A stretch of 36,403 bases of DNA from Chloroflexota bacterium (GCA_009840575.1 VXNO01000028.1:1-36403); one strand, 5' to 3'. Shown: positions 7,928 to 16,219, counted from the first letter of the stretch. Made by a program: numbers and translations. Notes: generated by a model from the letters alone, not told the origin.

Positions 7928-8416
7928 ATGCCTCTTGATTTGCTGGCGCTGTCAAAGCGAGTCGGCGCGGCATTGACTGCCAGCGGGCGCACAATCTGCG
8001 CGGCTGAGTCCTGCACGGGCGGGCTGCTCCTCAGCGCCTTGACGGATATGGCGGGCAGTTCAGCTTATGTTTTGGGCGGCTTCGTTACCTATTCCAACGC
8101 GGCGAAAATGCAATTGCTGGGCGTGCGCGAGGCGACACTGCTCGAGCACGGCGCTGTCAGCCGGCACATAGCGGCGGAAATGGCGCGCGGCGCGCAAGAA
8201 ATCTTTGTCAGCGACTTTGCCCTCAGCGTAACTGGCATCGCGGGGCCAGGCGGCGCAACCGCCGATAAACCAGTCGGCTTGACCTATATTGGGCTGGCGG
8301 GGCGGGGCGGCCTCCTGAAAGTGGAGCGGCGCATCTGGTCGGGCGACCGCATCGAAAACAAGCAACTGAGCGTCGCGGCGGCGCTGAACCTGCTGCTGCG
8401 CGAATTAGCCGGCTAG
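7928..8416 (+). CDS. pncC: Nicotinamide-nucleotide amidase (CinA C-terminal family)
   Basis: 162 residues, the standard length of stand-alone CinA C-terminal-domain proteins. PncC deamidates nicotinamide mononucleotide to nicotinic acid mononucleotide, returning NMN to the NAD cycle; it is cytosolic. Visible motifs are AESCTGG at 26-32, with the proposed nucleophile S28, then YSN-x-x-K at 55-60, GIAGPGG at 103-109 and KPVG at 114-117. All are conserved in the family. The N-terminal molybdopterin-binding-like (COG1058) half of full-length CinA is absent, so a role in competence is not implied. The gene converges with the Uma2-like gene, and the two stop codons share the palindrome CTAG at 8413-8416. 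Confidence 0.92.
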   Translation: MPLDLLALSKRVGAALTASGRTICAAESCTGGLLLSALTDMAGSSAYVLGGFVTYSNAAKMQLLGVREATLLEHGAVSRHIAAEMARGAQEIFVSDFALSVTGIAGPGGATADKPVGLTYIGLAGRGGLLKVERRIWSGDRIENKQLSVAAALNLLLRELAG

Positions 8417-9018
8417 TTCCGCGCCAAGTCCCCAGCCACATCGGCATAGACGCGCGCCATGGGCAGATCGATACCCAAGGCGGCAAGCGGGATAGTGCCT
8501 TCCAGGCTGTCAAACGTCTGCGCTTGCCAGCCTTCATCGTTGTCGGCGCGCGTATGCAGTTCGGCGAAGATGCGATGCTGGTCGATGATGAGGCAGGCGC
8601 GCAAAGACGGCAGCGACTTATAGAGTGCCAGCTTCCAGCCGCGGTCATCGTCCATAGACGATGGCGAAGTGACTTCCACAACCAGCGTGGGGTTGAGCAA
8701 CGCTAACTCGCGCTCGTCCGAATAGAAATCGTCGCCACAGACCACGCTCATATCAGGGTAGACGGCATTGTACTCATCAATGCGCACGAGCATGTCGTTG
8801 GTATGCGTGAAGCAGCTTGAATTGCGCAAGCGGAAGTAAGTCTCTCCATGGATGTTGGCAGCAATCCGGCTGTGACTGCGCGAGCCGCCAGCCATGTTGT
8901 AGATTCTGCCCGCGACCAACTGATGCTTGGTCTTGGCAGTCTCTTCAAAGGCGAGGAACTGCTCCAACGTCCACTTCACGATTACTTTTTCGGCGAGCGC
9001 GGTTGCGGTAGCTACCAT
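8413..9018 (-). CDS. Uma2 family endonuclease-like protein (DUF820)
   Basis: 201 residues of the Uma2/DUF820 family, a PD-(D/E)XK nuclease fold expanded in cyanobacteria and Chloroflexota. Visible are the N-terminal WTLEQFLAFEE helix, a conserved histidine (H50), YPD at 87-89 with the putative catalytic D89, and LVVEVTSPS at 112-120 with E115, followed by the D-x-x-x-K helix (about 123-129). The usual VLSPS here reads VTSPS. The biological role of these proteins is unsettled, and many copies in a genome are normal. The ATG at 9018 has AAGGAT about eight bases upstream. The gene ends in a four-base overlap with the pncC stop on the opposite strand. Confidence 0.85.
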   Translation of the reverse strand: MVATATALAEKVIVKWTLEQFLAFEETAKTKHQLVAGRIYNMAGGSRSHSRIAANIHGETYFRLRNSSCFTHTNDMLVRIDEYNAVYPDMSVVCGDDFYSDERELALLNPTLVVEVTSPSSMDDDRGWKLALYKSLPSLRACLIIDQHRIFAELHTRADNDEGWQAQTFDSLEGTIPLAALGIDLPMARVYADVAGDLARN

Positions 9019-9120
9019 GAGAGTTATCCTTAGTTATCCATGTCGTCATCCTTGCCTGCCCGCAGTATAGCGGACAGCTCAGCAGAATACTCGCTCGTAC
9101 TTAGAGCTTCCCCTCGACTT

Positions 9121-9206
9121 TTCGGACGAGTTATCGCCTGTCCCCTACACCGAATCTCTGTGCCTCGGCACCTCTGTGGTGAAAATGATTTGATGCGATT
9201 GCCCTG
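9121..9206 (-). repeat. Dispersed repeat, copy B (full length)
   Basis: The reverse complement begins CAGGGCAATCGCATCAAATC, continues through a CACCACAGAGG core and GGCACAGAG, and ends GTGTAGGGGACAGGCG...ACTCG. It aligns end to end with copy F at 33479-33565. Its GGGCAATCGC end points at the start codon at 9261, 55 bases away, and the candidate promoter TATACT at 9231 lies between. Confidence 0.65.
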
Positions 9207-9230
9207 TTGCGCGGCGACGGCGACGTGCGT

Positions 9231-9236
9231 TATACT
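9231..9236 (+). promoter_or_regulatory. Candidate -10 box for the 9261 TPR gene
   Basis: TATACT lies 25 bases before the ATG at 9261, with a weak TTGCGC -35 candidate at 9207-9212 (18-bp spacing). It starts 24 bases after the end of repeat copy B. Confidence 0.4.
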
Positions 9237-9260
9237 GGCGCTGAGTTGAAAGGGGCGGGC

Positions 9261-10124
9261 ATGTACGACAACTACCCACAGCATCATGTTCCGCAGAACA
9301 ACATCGTGCAGCGCTTCTTCGCGCAGCCAGCCGGCGCTATTGTGCTGGAGATGGTGATGGCAATCGTCATCACAGTCGCGGCTGGCAGCGCATTCGACTT
9401 CTTTGATCCTTTTCATGCCGCGCCTGCCACTTCCGAATACCAAGCTGCGCAGGCGACTGTGGCGCAGGCTCCGTTGCTTCCGCTTTGGGATGCCAGCCTG
9501 GCTTATTTATCTCAGCGGCGCTTCGTCGCGGCGGAAGCAGTCGCGGATGTAGCGGCGGCCAGCGACCCGACCGAGCCGCTGAATCACGCCCTGCTGGGTA
9601 CGATCAATCTGCGCAGCAGCGATTATGCCGAGGCGCAGAGCGACTTTTCAACTTTGCTGTCCCTCGCGCCCGATTCCTTCGACGCGCACAATTCACTGTG
9701 CTGGGCACAAGGCGAGCTGGGCGAGTTTACTTCCGCGCTGCGGCATTGTGAGGCGGCGCTGCAATCAGCCAAAAGCCCGCTGCAACAAGCCAGCGCGCTG
9801 GAGAATCGCTGCTGGCTGCAAGTCGAGATGGCTGCCTATGTTGCCGCAGCCAGCGACTGCCTGGCTGTGCTGGAACTGCTGAGCGGCTGCTACAACGAGA
9901 TTTGTGCCTTGGCGCATTACAACCTGGGGCGCATCGCCTTGGCGCGCAGTGAGCCAGCCGCCGCCCTGCAGCATTTCAACCTGGCGGCGCAGATTGGTTC
10001 CGCCTATGCGCCGATGTATTTGGAACTTGCCCGTGTATACGCTAGTATGGGTTATGACGATGCCGCAGAACGTAGCCTGGCGCGCTATCAGCAGCTTAAT
10101 ATCGGCGCCTTGATAGCAAAATGA
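9261..10124 (+). CDS. Membrane-anchored TPR protein
   Basis: 287 residues. A short polar N-terminus (YPQHHVPQNN) precedes one hydrophobic span at about 27-47. The remainder is helical with tetratricopeptide-like repeats, for example PLNHALLGTINLRSSDYAEA, SFDAHNSLCWAQGELGEFTSA and CALAHYNLGRIALARSEPAAA, so it is probably a protein-interaction scaffold on one face of the membrane. The ATG at 9261 is chosen over an upstream in-frame start because AGGGGCGGG lies just before it and its N-terminus then matches the next gene's. Both proteins share YPQ-x-x-VP, then QR or QP, a P-x-A-I motif and the membrane span, so they look like paralogues. The partner of this scaffold is unknown. Confidence 0.8.
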   Translation: MYDNYPQHHVPQNNIVQRFFAQPAGAIVLEMVMAIVITVAAGSAFDFFDPFHAAPATSEYQAAQATVAQAPLLPLWDASLAYLSQRRFVAAEAVADVAAASDPTEPLNHALLGTINLRSSDYAEAQSDFSTLLSLAPDSFDAHNSLCWAQGELGEFTSALRHCEAALQSAKSPLQQASALENRCWLQVEMAAYVAAASDCLAVLELLSGCYNEICALAHYNLGRIALARSEPAAALQHFNLAAQIGSAYAPMYLELARVYASMGYDDAAERSLARYQQLNIGALIAK

Positions 10125-10133
10125 GGCAATCGC

Positions 10134-10164
10134 TTGACTCTTGCTTCGCCTGATGTGTTATACT
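10134..10164 (+). promoter_or_regulatory. Promoter of the TPR-PPC gene
   Basis: TTGACT at 10134-10139 and TATACT at 10159-10164 are separated by 19 bp. The -10 is preceded by TGT, giving an extended -10. The start codon follows at 10221, leaving a leader of about 50 bases with a strong Shine-Dalgarno (GAGGGGGG). Confidence 0.6.
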
Positions 10165-10220
10165 CACCGTCAAGATAGTGGTTCAGTGTTTAGTAGCTGA
10201 AAGGTTGAGGGGGGAACCTT

Positions 10221-11942
10221 ATGCCGAAATCGTACCCGCAATATGATGTCCCAAAACGTTCTATCAAGGATCGCGTCTTTAGCCAGCGCCCAAGCGCTCT
10301 GATTATCGAGGGTTTGCTGGTGCTGATTGCGGTCGTGGTCACCATCGGCTTTCTGACTCCAGCCGCGCCTGTTGTTGATAACAGCGCCACAATTGCCGAG
10401 TTGGAAGCAGTCATCGCTGCGCAAGAAGCCGCCTTGGCTGAAGCTGCCGAAGCTGTGGCGCAAGCTGCGGAAGCGGCCGCCGCCCCACGCGGTTTCCTCA
10501 GCGCATCCGCCGCCAAAGACATGGCTTGGTCCAGCTTGTCCAGCGAAGAATACCGCTCCGCCATCGCGCTCTATTCTGTGCTGATTGCCAAAGGTGAAGC
10601 CGATGTCAGCACCGTCTTCGCCCGTGGCTATGCCTACAGCATGATTGACGAGCATGCCTACGCGGCGCAGGATTATACGACCGCCCTGCAAGAGCGCCCC
10701 GATGATATCGCCGCGCTCAACAACCGCTGCTGGGCATTCAGCGAGATCGGGCAGTTCGATCGCGCGCTGGCCGATTGCAACGACCTGGTCGCCTTCTCCG
10801 CAGACGAAGCCTATCCCTACTTGAATCGTGGCATCGTCTACGAGAAGCAAGGCGAAATGGACAAGGCGCTCGTGGATTATGTCGAGTACATGAAGCGCAA
10901 CCAGAGCCGCGTCGTTCGCAACGACAACCTGGCCTGGGAGGGCAGCCTGGAAGTGCCGATGGAAGAAGGGCTGATCTATGTCTTCCCCTTCAGCGCCAGT
11001 GCCGGGCAAGATGTGCTCGCCAGCGCCACCAGCGTCCAGCGTGACCTGGATGCCGACCCCCTGCTGCTCATCCTTGACCCGCAAGGCGAGGCTCTCATCG
11101 CCAATGATGACACGGGCGAGTGGTGGGACAGCCTGGTTGAGTTCCGCGCGCCAGTCAGCGGCGAATATGCGCTTGTATTGACGCACGCCGGCGGCAGCGT
11201 CGAAGGCATAGTCGAGGTTTCTTTTGATATCGCCGGGCAATTCACCATGGGCAACGATAGCGCGCGCTTCAAAAGCGATGCCTACCGCGCCCTGATGTCG
11301 GGCGACTATAGCGCCGCGCTGGAAAACTTCCGCCGCGCCCTGGGCATCAACCATCAGGATGCCGAAGCCATGAACTGGCTGGGCGTAACCTATCGCTATA
11401 TGGGCGATTACGAAGCATCCATCACCCACATCAGCATGGCGATGCGCCTGGATGAAAGCTATTCGCTGCCCTACCTATCGCGTGGCATCACCTACGAAAC
11501 CATGGGCGATTCGGTCGCCAGCGCCGCCGATTACTTCCAGTACGCCATGCGCAACCGCAGCCGCACGCTCTTCCATGCCGAGCTGGAGGGCGACAGCAAC
11601 TTCCAGTTGCCCATGCGCGATGGCTGGGTCTACAGCATCCCCTTCGACGGGAAGCGCGGCCAAGAACTGGATATCAGCGTCGCGACCAGCGAGCCTGGCT
11701 TCGTCGATCCGCTGATTATCTTGATCGGCCCCGATGGCAAGCCGCTGGTTGGCGATGACGACATCTCCATGAGTGAATACGACGCGACCATCAGCGATTA
11801 TCACCTGGCAGAGAGCGGGCAGTACACCCTGGTCGTCAGCCACGCCGAGGGTGGATCCAACGGCATGATCAACGTCGATGTCGCGGTTACGCAGCCAGCG
11901 CCGATGTCAATCCCCAGCTATTCGGGTTGCAGCGGGCACTAA
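10221..11942 (+). CDS. Membrane-anchored TPR protein with two PPC domains
   Basis: 573 residues. The order is a short polar N-terminus, a membrane span at about 27-46, an Ala/Glu-rich coiled coil (57-88), and then two tandem modules of TPRs followed by a bacterial pre-peptidase C-terminal (PPC) beta-sandwich. TPRs occupy roughly 100-235 and 345-440, and PPC domains 250-335 and 455-550. Each PPC segment shows the DPLLLILDPQGE / DPLIILIGPDGK strand, an acidic ANDDTG or GDDD turn and a GEYALVLTHAGG or GQYTLVVSHAEGG strand. The modules are alike along their length, so the gene contains an internal duplication. PPC domains normally occur in secreted proteins, which places the C-terminal part outside the cytoplasm. 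No peptidase domain is present. GAGGGGGG before the ATG at 10221 supports the start. The N-terminus is homologous to that of the preceding gene. Confidence 0.85.
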   Translation: MPKSYPQYDVPKRSIKDRVFSQRPSALIIEGLLVLIAVVVTIGFLTPAAPVVDNSATIAELEAVIAAQEAALAEAAEAVAQAAEAAAAPRGFLSASAAKDMAWSSLSSEEYRSAIALYSVLIAKGEADVSTVFARGYAYSMIDEHAYAAQDYTTALQERPDDIAALNNRCWAFSEIGQFDRALADCNDLVAFSADEAYPYLNRGIVYEKQGEMDKALVDYVEYMKRNQSRVVRNDNLAWEGSLEVPMEEGLIYVFPFSASAGQDVLASATSVQRDLDADPLLLILDPQGEALIANDDTGEWWDSLVEFRAPVSGEYALVLTHAGGSVEGIVEVSFDIAGQFTMGNDSARFKSDAYRALMSGDYSAALENFRRALGINHQDAEAMNWLGVTYRYMGDYEASITHISMAMRLDESYSLPYLSRGITYETMGDSVASAADYFQYAMRNRSRTLFHAELEGDSNFQLPMRDGWVYSIPFDGKRGQELDISVATSEPGFVDPLIILIGPDGKPLVGDDDISMSEYDATISDYHLAESGQYTLVVSHAEGGSNGMINVDVAVTQPAPMSIPSYSGCSGH

Positions 11943-11967
11943 GCCGCCACAGCAGCGCAGCATTCCC

Positions 11968-11998
11968 AAGGGCGGGTCGCTATGGCTCGCCCTTTTTT
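11968..11998 (+). terminator. Rho-independent terminator after the TPR-PPC gene
   Basis: AAGGGCG and CGCCCTT form a seven-base stem around a short loop and are followed directly by TTTT on the plus strand. It lies 26 bases after the stop codon at 11942 and before the convergent reductase gene. The reverse strand lacks a good U-tract after the stem, so it works mainly in the plus direction. Confidence 0.85.
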
Positions 11999-12022
11999 CT
12001 TGCCTGTCGATGGCTGTGGGGT

Positions 12023-12958
12023 TTATTGTCCGGTTACCGAGCGTACACGCCGGAATATGCGCTTCAGGCGGACTGTATGCTCGGCTGGCAAAGAGCCCCG
12101 CGCGAAGGTCGCCAGGTTCGCTTCCAGGTGACGCGGATTGCCTGTGCCAGACAAGATGACATGCGCCCCTGGCTCGTCGCGACAGAAGCGATAGGCGGCG
12201 TCAGGAATGGTCGCGGCGTCACTTTCCTTTAAGAATGCCAGGGGATTCTCCAGGTCGAAATCCCGCGCATCAATCTCACCACTGGCGACAAGTTGCTTTA
12301 TAGTTTCGCGCAGGCGGTCCGGCTTGCTCAGCGCCAGGCGAATAGCGAACATAATCAGCACGCCGATATTGCTCGCCAGGGCAGGTTGCAGCACGGTATG
12401 GCGCGCGGATTGATTCAGTAGGTTGAAGCCGACCATGATTACATCCCATACGCCATCAGCCAACGCGCGCTGCAGCATCTTGTGTTGCAGGTCGGCATTC
12501 CAATGCTCGGTCACGCCGATGAAGCGGATCTTGCCTTCGCGCTGCAATTCATGCAGGCAGGGCATAATTTCGTTCAGGTAATAGTCGTACTCCTGCAAGC
12601 GCAATCCATGCAGGTGGTAGACATCAATGCAATCGGTACCCAGGCGGCGCAGGCTCTCGTGCAAGCCAGCGCGGAGTTGGGCGGGGCTGATTTTTTCTTT
12701 GCCGAGGCGTTTTTTGCTGGAGATGACTAGCTGGCTGCGGTCACGCTGGGAAATTGCCGCGCCGACGATGCCCTCCGTCCCATAGGCTTCCGCTGTGTCG
12801 ATGAAGTTGACGCCGCTATCCAGGGCGCGCAGCAGCATAGCGACCGACTCTTGCTGGCTGAGCTTGGCATCGCGCTTGCCCCATTGACTGGGTCCGCCCG
12901 CGCCAACACCCATGACTGATACGCGCAGCCCCGTGCGACCCAAAATGCGTGTTTCCAT
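12023..12958 (-). CDS. Aldo/keto reductase
   Basis: 311 residues with the (beta/alpha)8 aldo/keto reductase signature. The catalytic tetrad is visible: D54 and Y59 in FIDTAEAYG, K82 or K83 in ISSKKRLG, and H117 in YHLHG. The family reduces aldehydes or ketones with NADPH in the cytoplasm. The start resembles the YghZ/Tas-like subgroup (METRILGRTGLRVS). The frame reaches upstream to an ATG at 12988, but the ATG at 12958 is preferred because GAGGCG lies seven bases before it and the protein begins at the family's usual first strand. The C-terminal NADPH-binding part is partly recognisable as VILSGTGNPRHLEANL. The substrate is unknown. The gene is convergent with the TPR-PPC gene and divergent from the DUF1028 gene. 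Confidence 0.9.
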   Translation of the reverse strand: METRILGRTGLRVSVMGVGAGGPSQWGKRDAKLSQQESVAMLLRALDSGVNFIDTAEAYGTEGIVGAAISQRDRSQLVISSKKRLGKEKISPAQLRAGLHESLRRLGTDCIDVYHLHGLRLQEYDYYLNEIMPCLHELQREGKIRFIGVTEHWNADLQHKMLQRALADGVWDVIMVGFNLLNQSARHTVLQPALASNIGVLIMFAIRLALSKPDRLRETIKQLVASGEIDARDFDLENPLAFLKESDAATIPDAAYRFCRDEPGAHVILSGTGNPRHLEANLATFARGSLPAEHTVRLKRIFRRVRSVTGQ

Positions 12959-13075
12959 TTTTTCGCCTCGACGAGTCTCATTCAGCATAGACTGCCATTG
13001 TAGCCCAGCGGCACAAGCCTGTTTAGGGCAAGCCCCTTTCCCGCGCTAGCCGCCAGCAGAAAATGGCGCTTTGTC

Positions 13076-13084
13076 TGCTATACT
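13076..13084 (+). promoter_or_regulatory. Extended -10 promoter of the DUF1028-GT39 pair
   Basis: TGC-TATACT lies 29 bases before the ATG at 13114. It is identical to the extended -10 element before the dehydrogenase gene on the other strand at 4271-4279. No -35 is evident. Confidence 0.5.
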
Positions 13085-13113
13085 GCCACAAAGAGAGGAA
13101 GGAACTTCGGGCT

Positions 13114-13986
13114 ATGCGCATCCACACATTTTCCATCGTTGCTTATAGCGAGTCCGAAGCCTCATGGGGCGTTGCGGTCGCCAGCAAGTTCCCGGCTGTC
13201 GGCGCGGTAGTGCCCTGGACGCGGGCGGATGTTGGCGCGGTGGCAACCCAATCTTACGCCAAGCTGGGCTTTGGACCCGATGGCTTGGCGCTGATGCAAG
13301 ACGGCGCGACAGCCCCCGAAGCGCTGAAAAGCCTGCTGGATGCCGACCCCATGCGTGAGAGCCGGCAGGTGGCGCTGGTGGATGCGCGGGGCGGCGTGGC
13401 AGCGCACACCGGCGCGGATTGCCACAATTGGGCGGGGCACCGGCTGGGCGATGGCTTCAGTGTGCAAGGCAACTTGCTGGCGGGTGAAGCAGTCATCGAC
13501 GCCATGGCTACAGCCTACACGCGCGCCGAAGGTGAATTGGCGGATCGACTGGTGGCTGCGCTGCGAGCTGGCGAATATGCCGGCGGCGACCGGCGCGGCA
13601 AACAAGCGGCGGCGGTGCAGGTGGCGAAGCCCAATGGCGGCTATGGCGAAGACACCGACCGCTACCTCGACCTGCGCGTCGACGACCATGCCGAGCCGGT
13701 CGCGCGCCTTGCCGAGCTGGTGCAAATGCACCATCTTTACTTCCAGCCGCCCAAGCCCGAAGACGTCGCGCGCATAGATAGCGAGGTCGCGCGCGAGCTG
13801 CAAGCCATGATGATCGGGCAAGGCTATATGACCGGCGAGATTAATGGTGTTTGGGATGAAGTCTGCCAGCAAGTCTTCGCCATGCTCATCGGCAACGAAA
13901 ACCTGGAGATGCGCTGGTCGCTGAAAAAGAATCGCGGCACGATCGACCGCGTGGCGCTGGATTACCTGCGCGAGCGCTTTGGCTGA
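13114..13986 (+). CDS. DUF1028 protein with C-terminal peptidoglycan-binding-like domain
   Basis: 290 residues. Residues 1 to about 205 match DUF1028, a family with an Ntn-hydrolase-like fold and no firmly assigned reaction. Hallmarks are the start MRIHTFSIVA, WGVAVASKFPAVG, QSYAKLGFGPDGL and the GFSVQGNLL segment. Residues from about 215 form a helical domain (LQAMMIGQGYMTGEINGVWD) resembling the putative peptidoglycan-binding domain often fused to DUF1028. No signal peptide is seen. The ATG at 13114 has a GAGGAAGGA ribosome site and replaces an upstream in-frame ATG at 13063 that lies before the promoter. The stop codon overlaps the start of the glycosyltransferase gene, so translation is probably coupled. 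Confidence 0.85.
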   Translation: MRIHTFSIVAYSESEASWGVAVASKFPAVGAVVPWTRADVGAVATQSYAKLGFGPDGLALMQDGATAPEALKSLLDADPMRESRQVALVDARGGVAAHTGADCHNWAGHRLGDGFSVQGNLLAGEAVIDAMATAYTRAEGELADRLVAALRAGEYAGGDRRGKQAAAVQVAKPNGGYGEDTDRYLDLRVDDHAEPVARLAELVQMHHLYFQPPKPEDVARIDSEVARELQAMMIGQGYMTGEINGVWDEVCQQVFAMLIGNENLEMRWSLKKNRGTIDRVALDYLRERFG

Positions 13987-15400
13987 ACGGCTGGTTCGAC
14001 TGTGGGCGGCCGCGCTACTCCTGCTCTTCGCCTGCCTGCTGCAATTTTCTGCCCTCACGCGGGATCAACGCTTCCTGCCCGATGAAGCGCACTTCATGAC
14101 CTTTGCTCGGCGCGCCGCTGTTCAGGGCGATTGGCTGTTGCCGGGCGCGTTGGATAAACCGCCGCTTTCGATCTACCTGAGCGCCATCAGCATGGTCTTC
14201 GTCGGCGTTACCAGCGATGCAAATGGCCTGCTGCGCCTGGACGCGCAGGTTGGCGAGTTTGCGGGCAAGCTGCCCAACAGCCTGGGCGCTGTGTTGGCGG
14301 TGGCGCTGATGACGCGTCTCGGCGCGCAAATCGGCGGCGGCACTCGCGGCGCGCTGCTGGCGGGGCTGCTGACGGCTTGCTCGCCTTACCTGCTGATGTA
14401 TGGCGGGAGCGCGTTCACCGATATGAGCCTGCTATGCTTCGGCTTGGCGGCTGTCAGTTGTGGTTTGAGTCAGCGCTGGGCATGGTCAGGCGCGTTGCTG
14501 GGCTTGGCGTTTTGCTGCAAACCACAAGCGCTTTTCCTACTGCCGCTTCTGCTGATGCTGCCCTTGTATAGGCGCGCCGCTCGTTCAGCCTGGCTGCGCA
14601 TGATATTGGCTATGCTGCTGGTCTGCGCTTTGCTGCTGCTGTGGGATGCCGCGCGGCCAGAAACGAGCCTCTTCCAACTGGCGGCGGCGAACAACCTGAC
14701 TGCCGACATCATCGCGTCGCCGGGGAGCTGGCGATCGCGGCTGGTGGCATGGCTGGCTGTGGCTGGCTGGCTGCTGGGACCGCCCTTGATTTCAGGCATA
14801 TTCGTCGCGGTTGCGCTTCTCAACTGGCGCAAGGGGCAGGAGCGCCGCATTGTCTTGGCGCTGTTGACGATAGTCGCAGCCTTCATCGCCACCCATAGCT
14901 TCTTGAACCTCAACCTGTATGCGCGCTACCTGCTGCTGATATTGCCGCCGCTCGTCCTGTTTGTAGCTTGCTCAATTTCCAGCCGCCGCCGTTTTTGCAT
15001 TGTGGTCGCCCTGTTGGCATGCACGGGAGTGTTGTGGACATTGCAACAGGGCAGCCCGCTGGAAGAATCGCGCAGCCAACATGCGGGCATTGATGCGCTG
15101 GCGGGCTACCTCAACCCCAAGCCGGTCGCCACAGTGATTTATGATCCCTGGCTGGGCTGGCAGTTGGACTATTACCTGGGCGCATGGCATGACAAGCGGC
15201 GTGTACATTATCCCACTGCGCACAAACTGGCGGCGGGGGCGGCGGCCCTGGACGAGCGGGACTATCGCTATTTTGTCGCGCCGGTCGGAATTGCCTACGA
15301 ACCCTGGCTAGCTGCATTACAAGCGCAAGGTTTCGCAGTCGAAATGGACTTCCAAAGCGAGAATTATCTGGCTTGGCGATTGCAGCCCGCGCTTGAGTAG
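13979..15400 (+). CDS. GT39-type (ArnT/PMT-like) membrane glycosyltransferase
   Basis: 473 residues, with about ten membrane spans. The first extracytoplasmic loop carries P34-D35-E36-A, the acidic motif of GT-C glycosyltransferases that binds the lipid-phosphate sugar donor, and D59-KPP follows as in ArnT and Pmt enzymes. A soluble C-terminal region of about 110 residues ends the protein. Such enzymes move a sugar from a polyprenyl-phosphate carrier to a lipid, protein or glycan outside the membrane; the acceptor here is unknown. The start is a TTG at 13979 that overlaps the TGA of the DUF1028 gene by eight bases, with no separate ribosome site, which points to translational reinitiation. 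No better start lies nearby in this frame. Confidence 0.85.
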   Translation: MAERLVRLWAAALLLLFACLLQFSALTRDQRFLPDEAHFMTFARRAAVQGDWLLPGALDKPPLSIYLSAISMVFVGVTSDANGLLRLDAQVGEFAGKLPNSLGAVLAVALMTRLGAQIGGGTRGALLAGLLTACSPYLLMYGGSAFTDMSLLCFGLAAVSCGLSQRWAWSGALLGLAFCCKPQALFLLPLLLMLPLYRRAARSAWLRMILAMLLVCALLLLWDAARPETSLFQLAAANNLTADIIASPGSWRSRLVAWLAVAGWLLGPPLISGIFVAVALLNWRKGQERRIVLALLTIVAAFIATHSFLNLNLYARYLLLILPPLVLFVACSISSRRRFCIVVALLACTGVLWTLQQGSPLEESRSQHAGIDALAGYLNPKPVATVIYDPWLGWQLDYYLGAWHDKRRVHYPTAHKLAAGAAALDERDYRYFVAPVGIAYEPWLAALQAQGFAVEMDFQSENYLAWRLQPALE

Positions 15401-15492
15401 CCACTCGGCGACACCGCAAATTATTGGGGGGTTTCCCCGCGTAACTATCCTTTATCATTGGAGTAATGGCGCGCTGCCGATTTTTCCGCGAG

Positions 15493-15522
15493 TTGCCAAC
15501 CTTCAAAATGCGGGCATATAAT
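15493..15522 (+). promoter_or_regulatory. Promoter of the nfeD-SPFH operon
   Basis: TTGCCA at 15493-15498 and a perfect TATAAT at 15517-15522 have 18-bp spacing. Transcription would start near 15529, about 38 bases before the GTG start codon at 15567. Confidence 0.7.
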
Positions 15523-15566
15523 GGGTATAAGTTTCTGACGGAATCGCGCCTGACGAGAGGTGGCTT

Positions 15567-16163
15567 GTGCTGAGCGACGCGAACTTTGTCTACTTCTTGC
15601 TGATGGCTGGCATGTGGGTCAGCGCAACTGGCACCTACATCCCTGGCACCGGTGTCGCCGAGGTCCTTGGCATCGCTTTGATTGGCGGCGCGCTGTATTT
15701 GATGAGCCTGCTGGCGGTGAACTGGCTGGCGCTGCTGGCTCTGGTGGCTGGCGCATCGCTATTCTTCTTGCTGCCCTTGCTGAAATCGGAGTGGGAGCCG
15801 CTCGCTATTGCCGGCTTGGCAATCCAGGCGCTTGCCAGCTTCTTCTTGTTCAACGACACCGCCGTATCGCCGCTCTTCATCGCGGTCGGCGTGGTCCTGG
15901 CATTTGCCTACCACCGCGGCATCTTGCGCTCGATTTTGCAGCAGCAGCGCGAATTGTCCTCGACGCAGAAGGACGAATTCCTGGTTGGCGCGCGCGGACG
16001 GGTCATGGCAGCCATCGAAGAGCGCGGCACAGTCCAGGTCAAGGGCGAGCTTTGGACAGCGCGCAGCCGCATGCGCCTCGAGCCGGGCACAGAAATCGTC
16101 GTTACCCAGCAAGAGGGCTTGGAGCTGCATGTGGAAAAAGCCAAACGCGAGCAAGCCAACTAA
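15567..16163 (+). CDS. NfeD-like membrane protein
   Basis: 198 residues. Four hydrophobic spans occupy about residues 5-125, followed by a C-terminal OB-fold domain (GARGRVMAAIEERGTVQVKG ... GTEIVVTQQEGLELHVEK). That is the architecture of short NfeD proteins without the ClpP-like protease half. NfeD proteins pair with SPFH/stomatin proteins in membrane-quality-control or lipid-domain assemblies, and here the SPFH gene follows after 56 bases. The start is a GTG at 15567 with AGAGGTG a few bases upstream; a promoter lies just before. The N-terminal span is atypical in beginning almost at residue 6 with no cleavable signal. It probably works with the SPFH protein downstream. Confidence 0.85.
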   Translation: MLSDANFVYFLLMAGMWVSATGTYIPGTGVAEVLGIALIGGALYLMSLLAVNWLALLALVAGASLFFLLPLLKSEWEPLAIAGLAIQALASFFLFNDTAVSPLFIAVGVVLAFAYHRGILRSILQQQRELSSTQKDEFLVGARGRVMAAIEERGTVQVKGELWTARSRMRLEPGTEIVVTQQEGLELHVEKAKREQAN

Positions 16164-16219
16164 TTCTGTTCAGCCCGATCACCCCCATTGGAAAGCAATT
16201 CGAGACGAAGGAGACAGAC

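Noticed and set aside
10124..10141. Possible short relic of the dispersed repeat (GAGGCAATCGCTTGACTC)
   Set aside because: Only the GGCAATCGC end is similar and its orientation does not face the next gene. The TTGACT is better explained as a promoter -35.
15427..15440. GGGG...CCCC hairpin after the glycosyltransferase gene as a terminator
   Set aside because: The stem is only four to five pairs and no U-run follows.
15560..16219. Extension of the SPFH gene over nfeD
   Set aside because: The nfeD frame has clear membrane spans and an OB-fold, while the overlapping frame is Arg/Gly-rich shadow. AAGGAGA and ATG at 16220 mark the real start.
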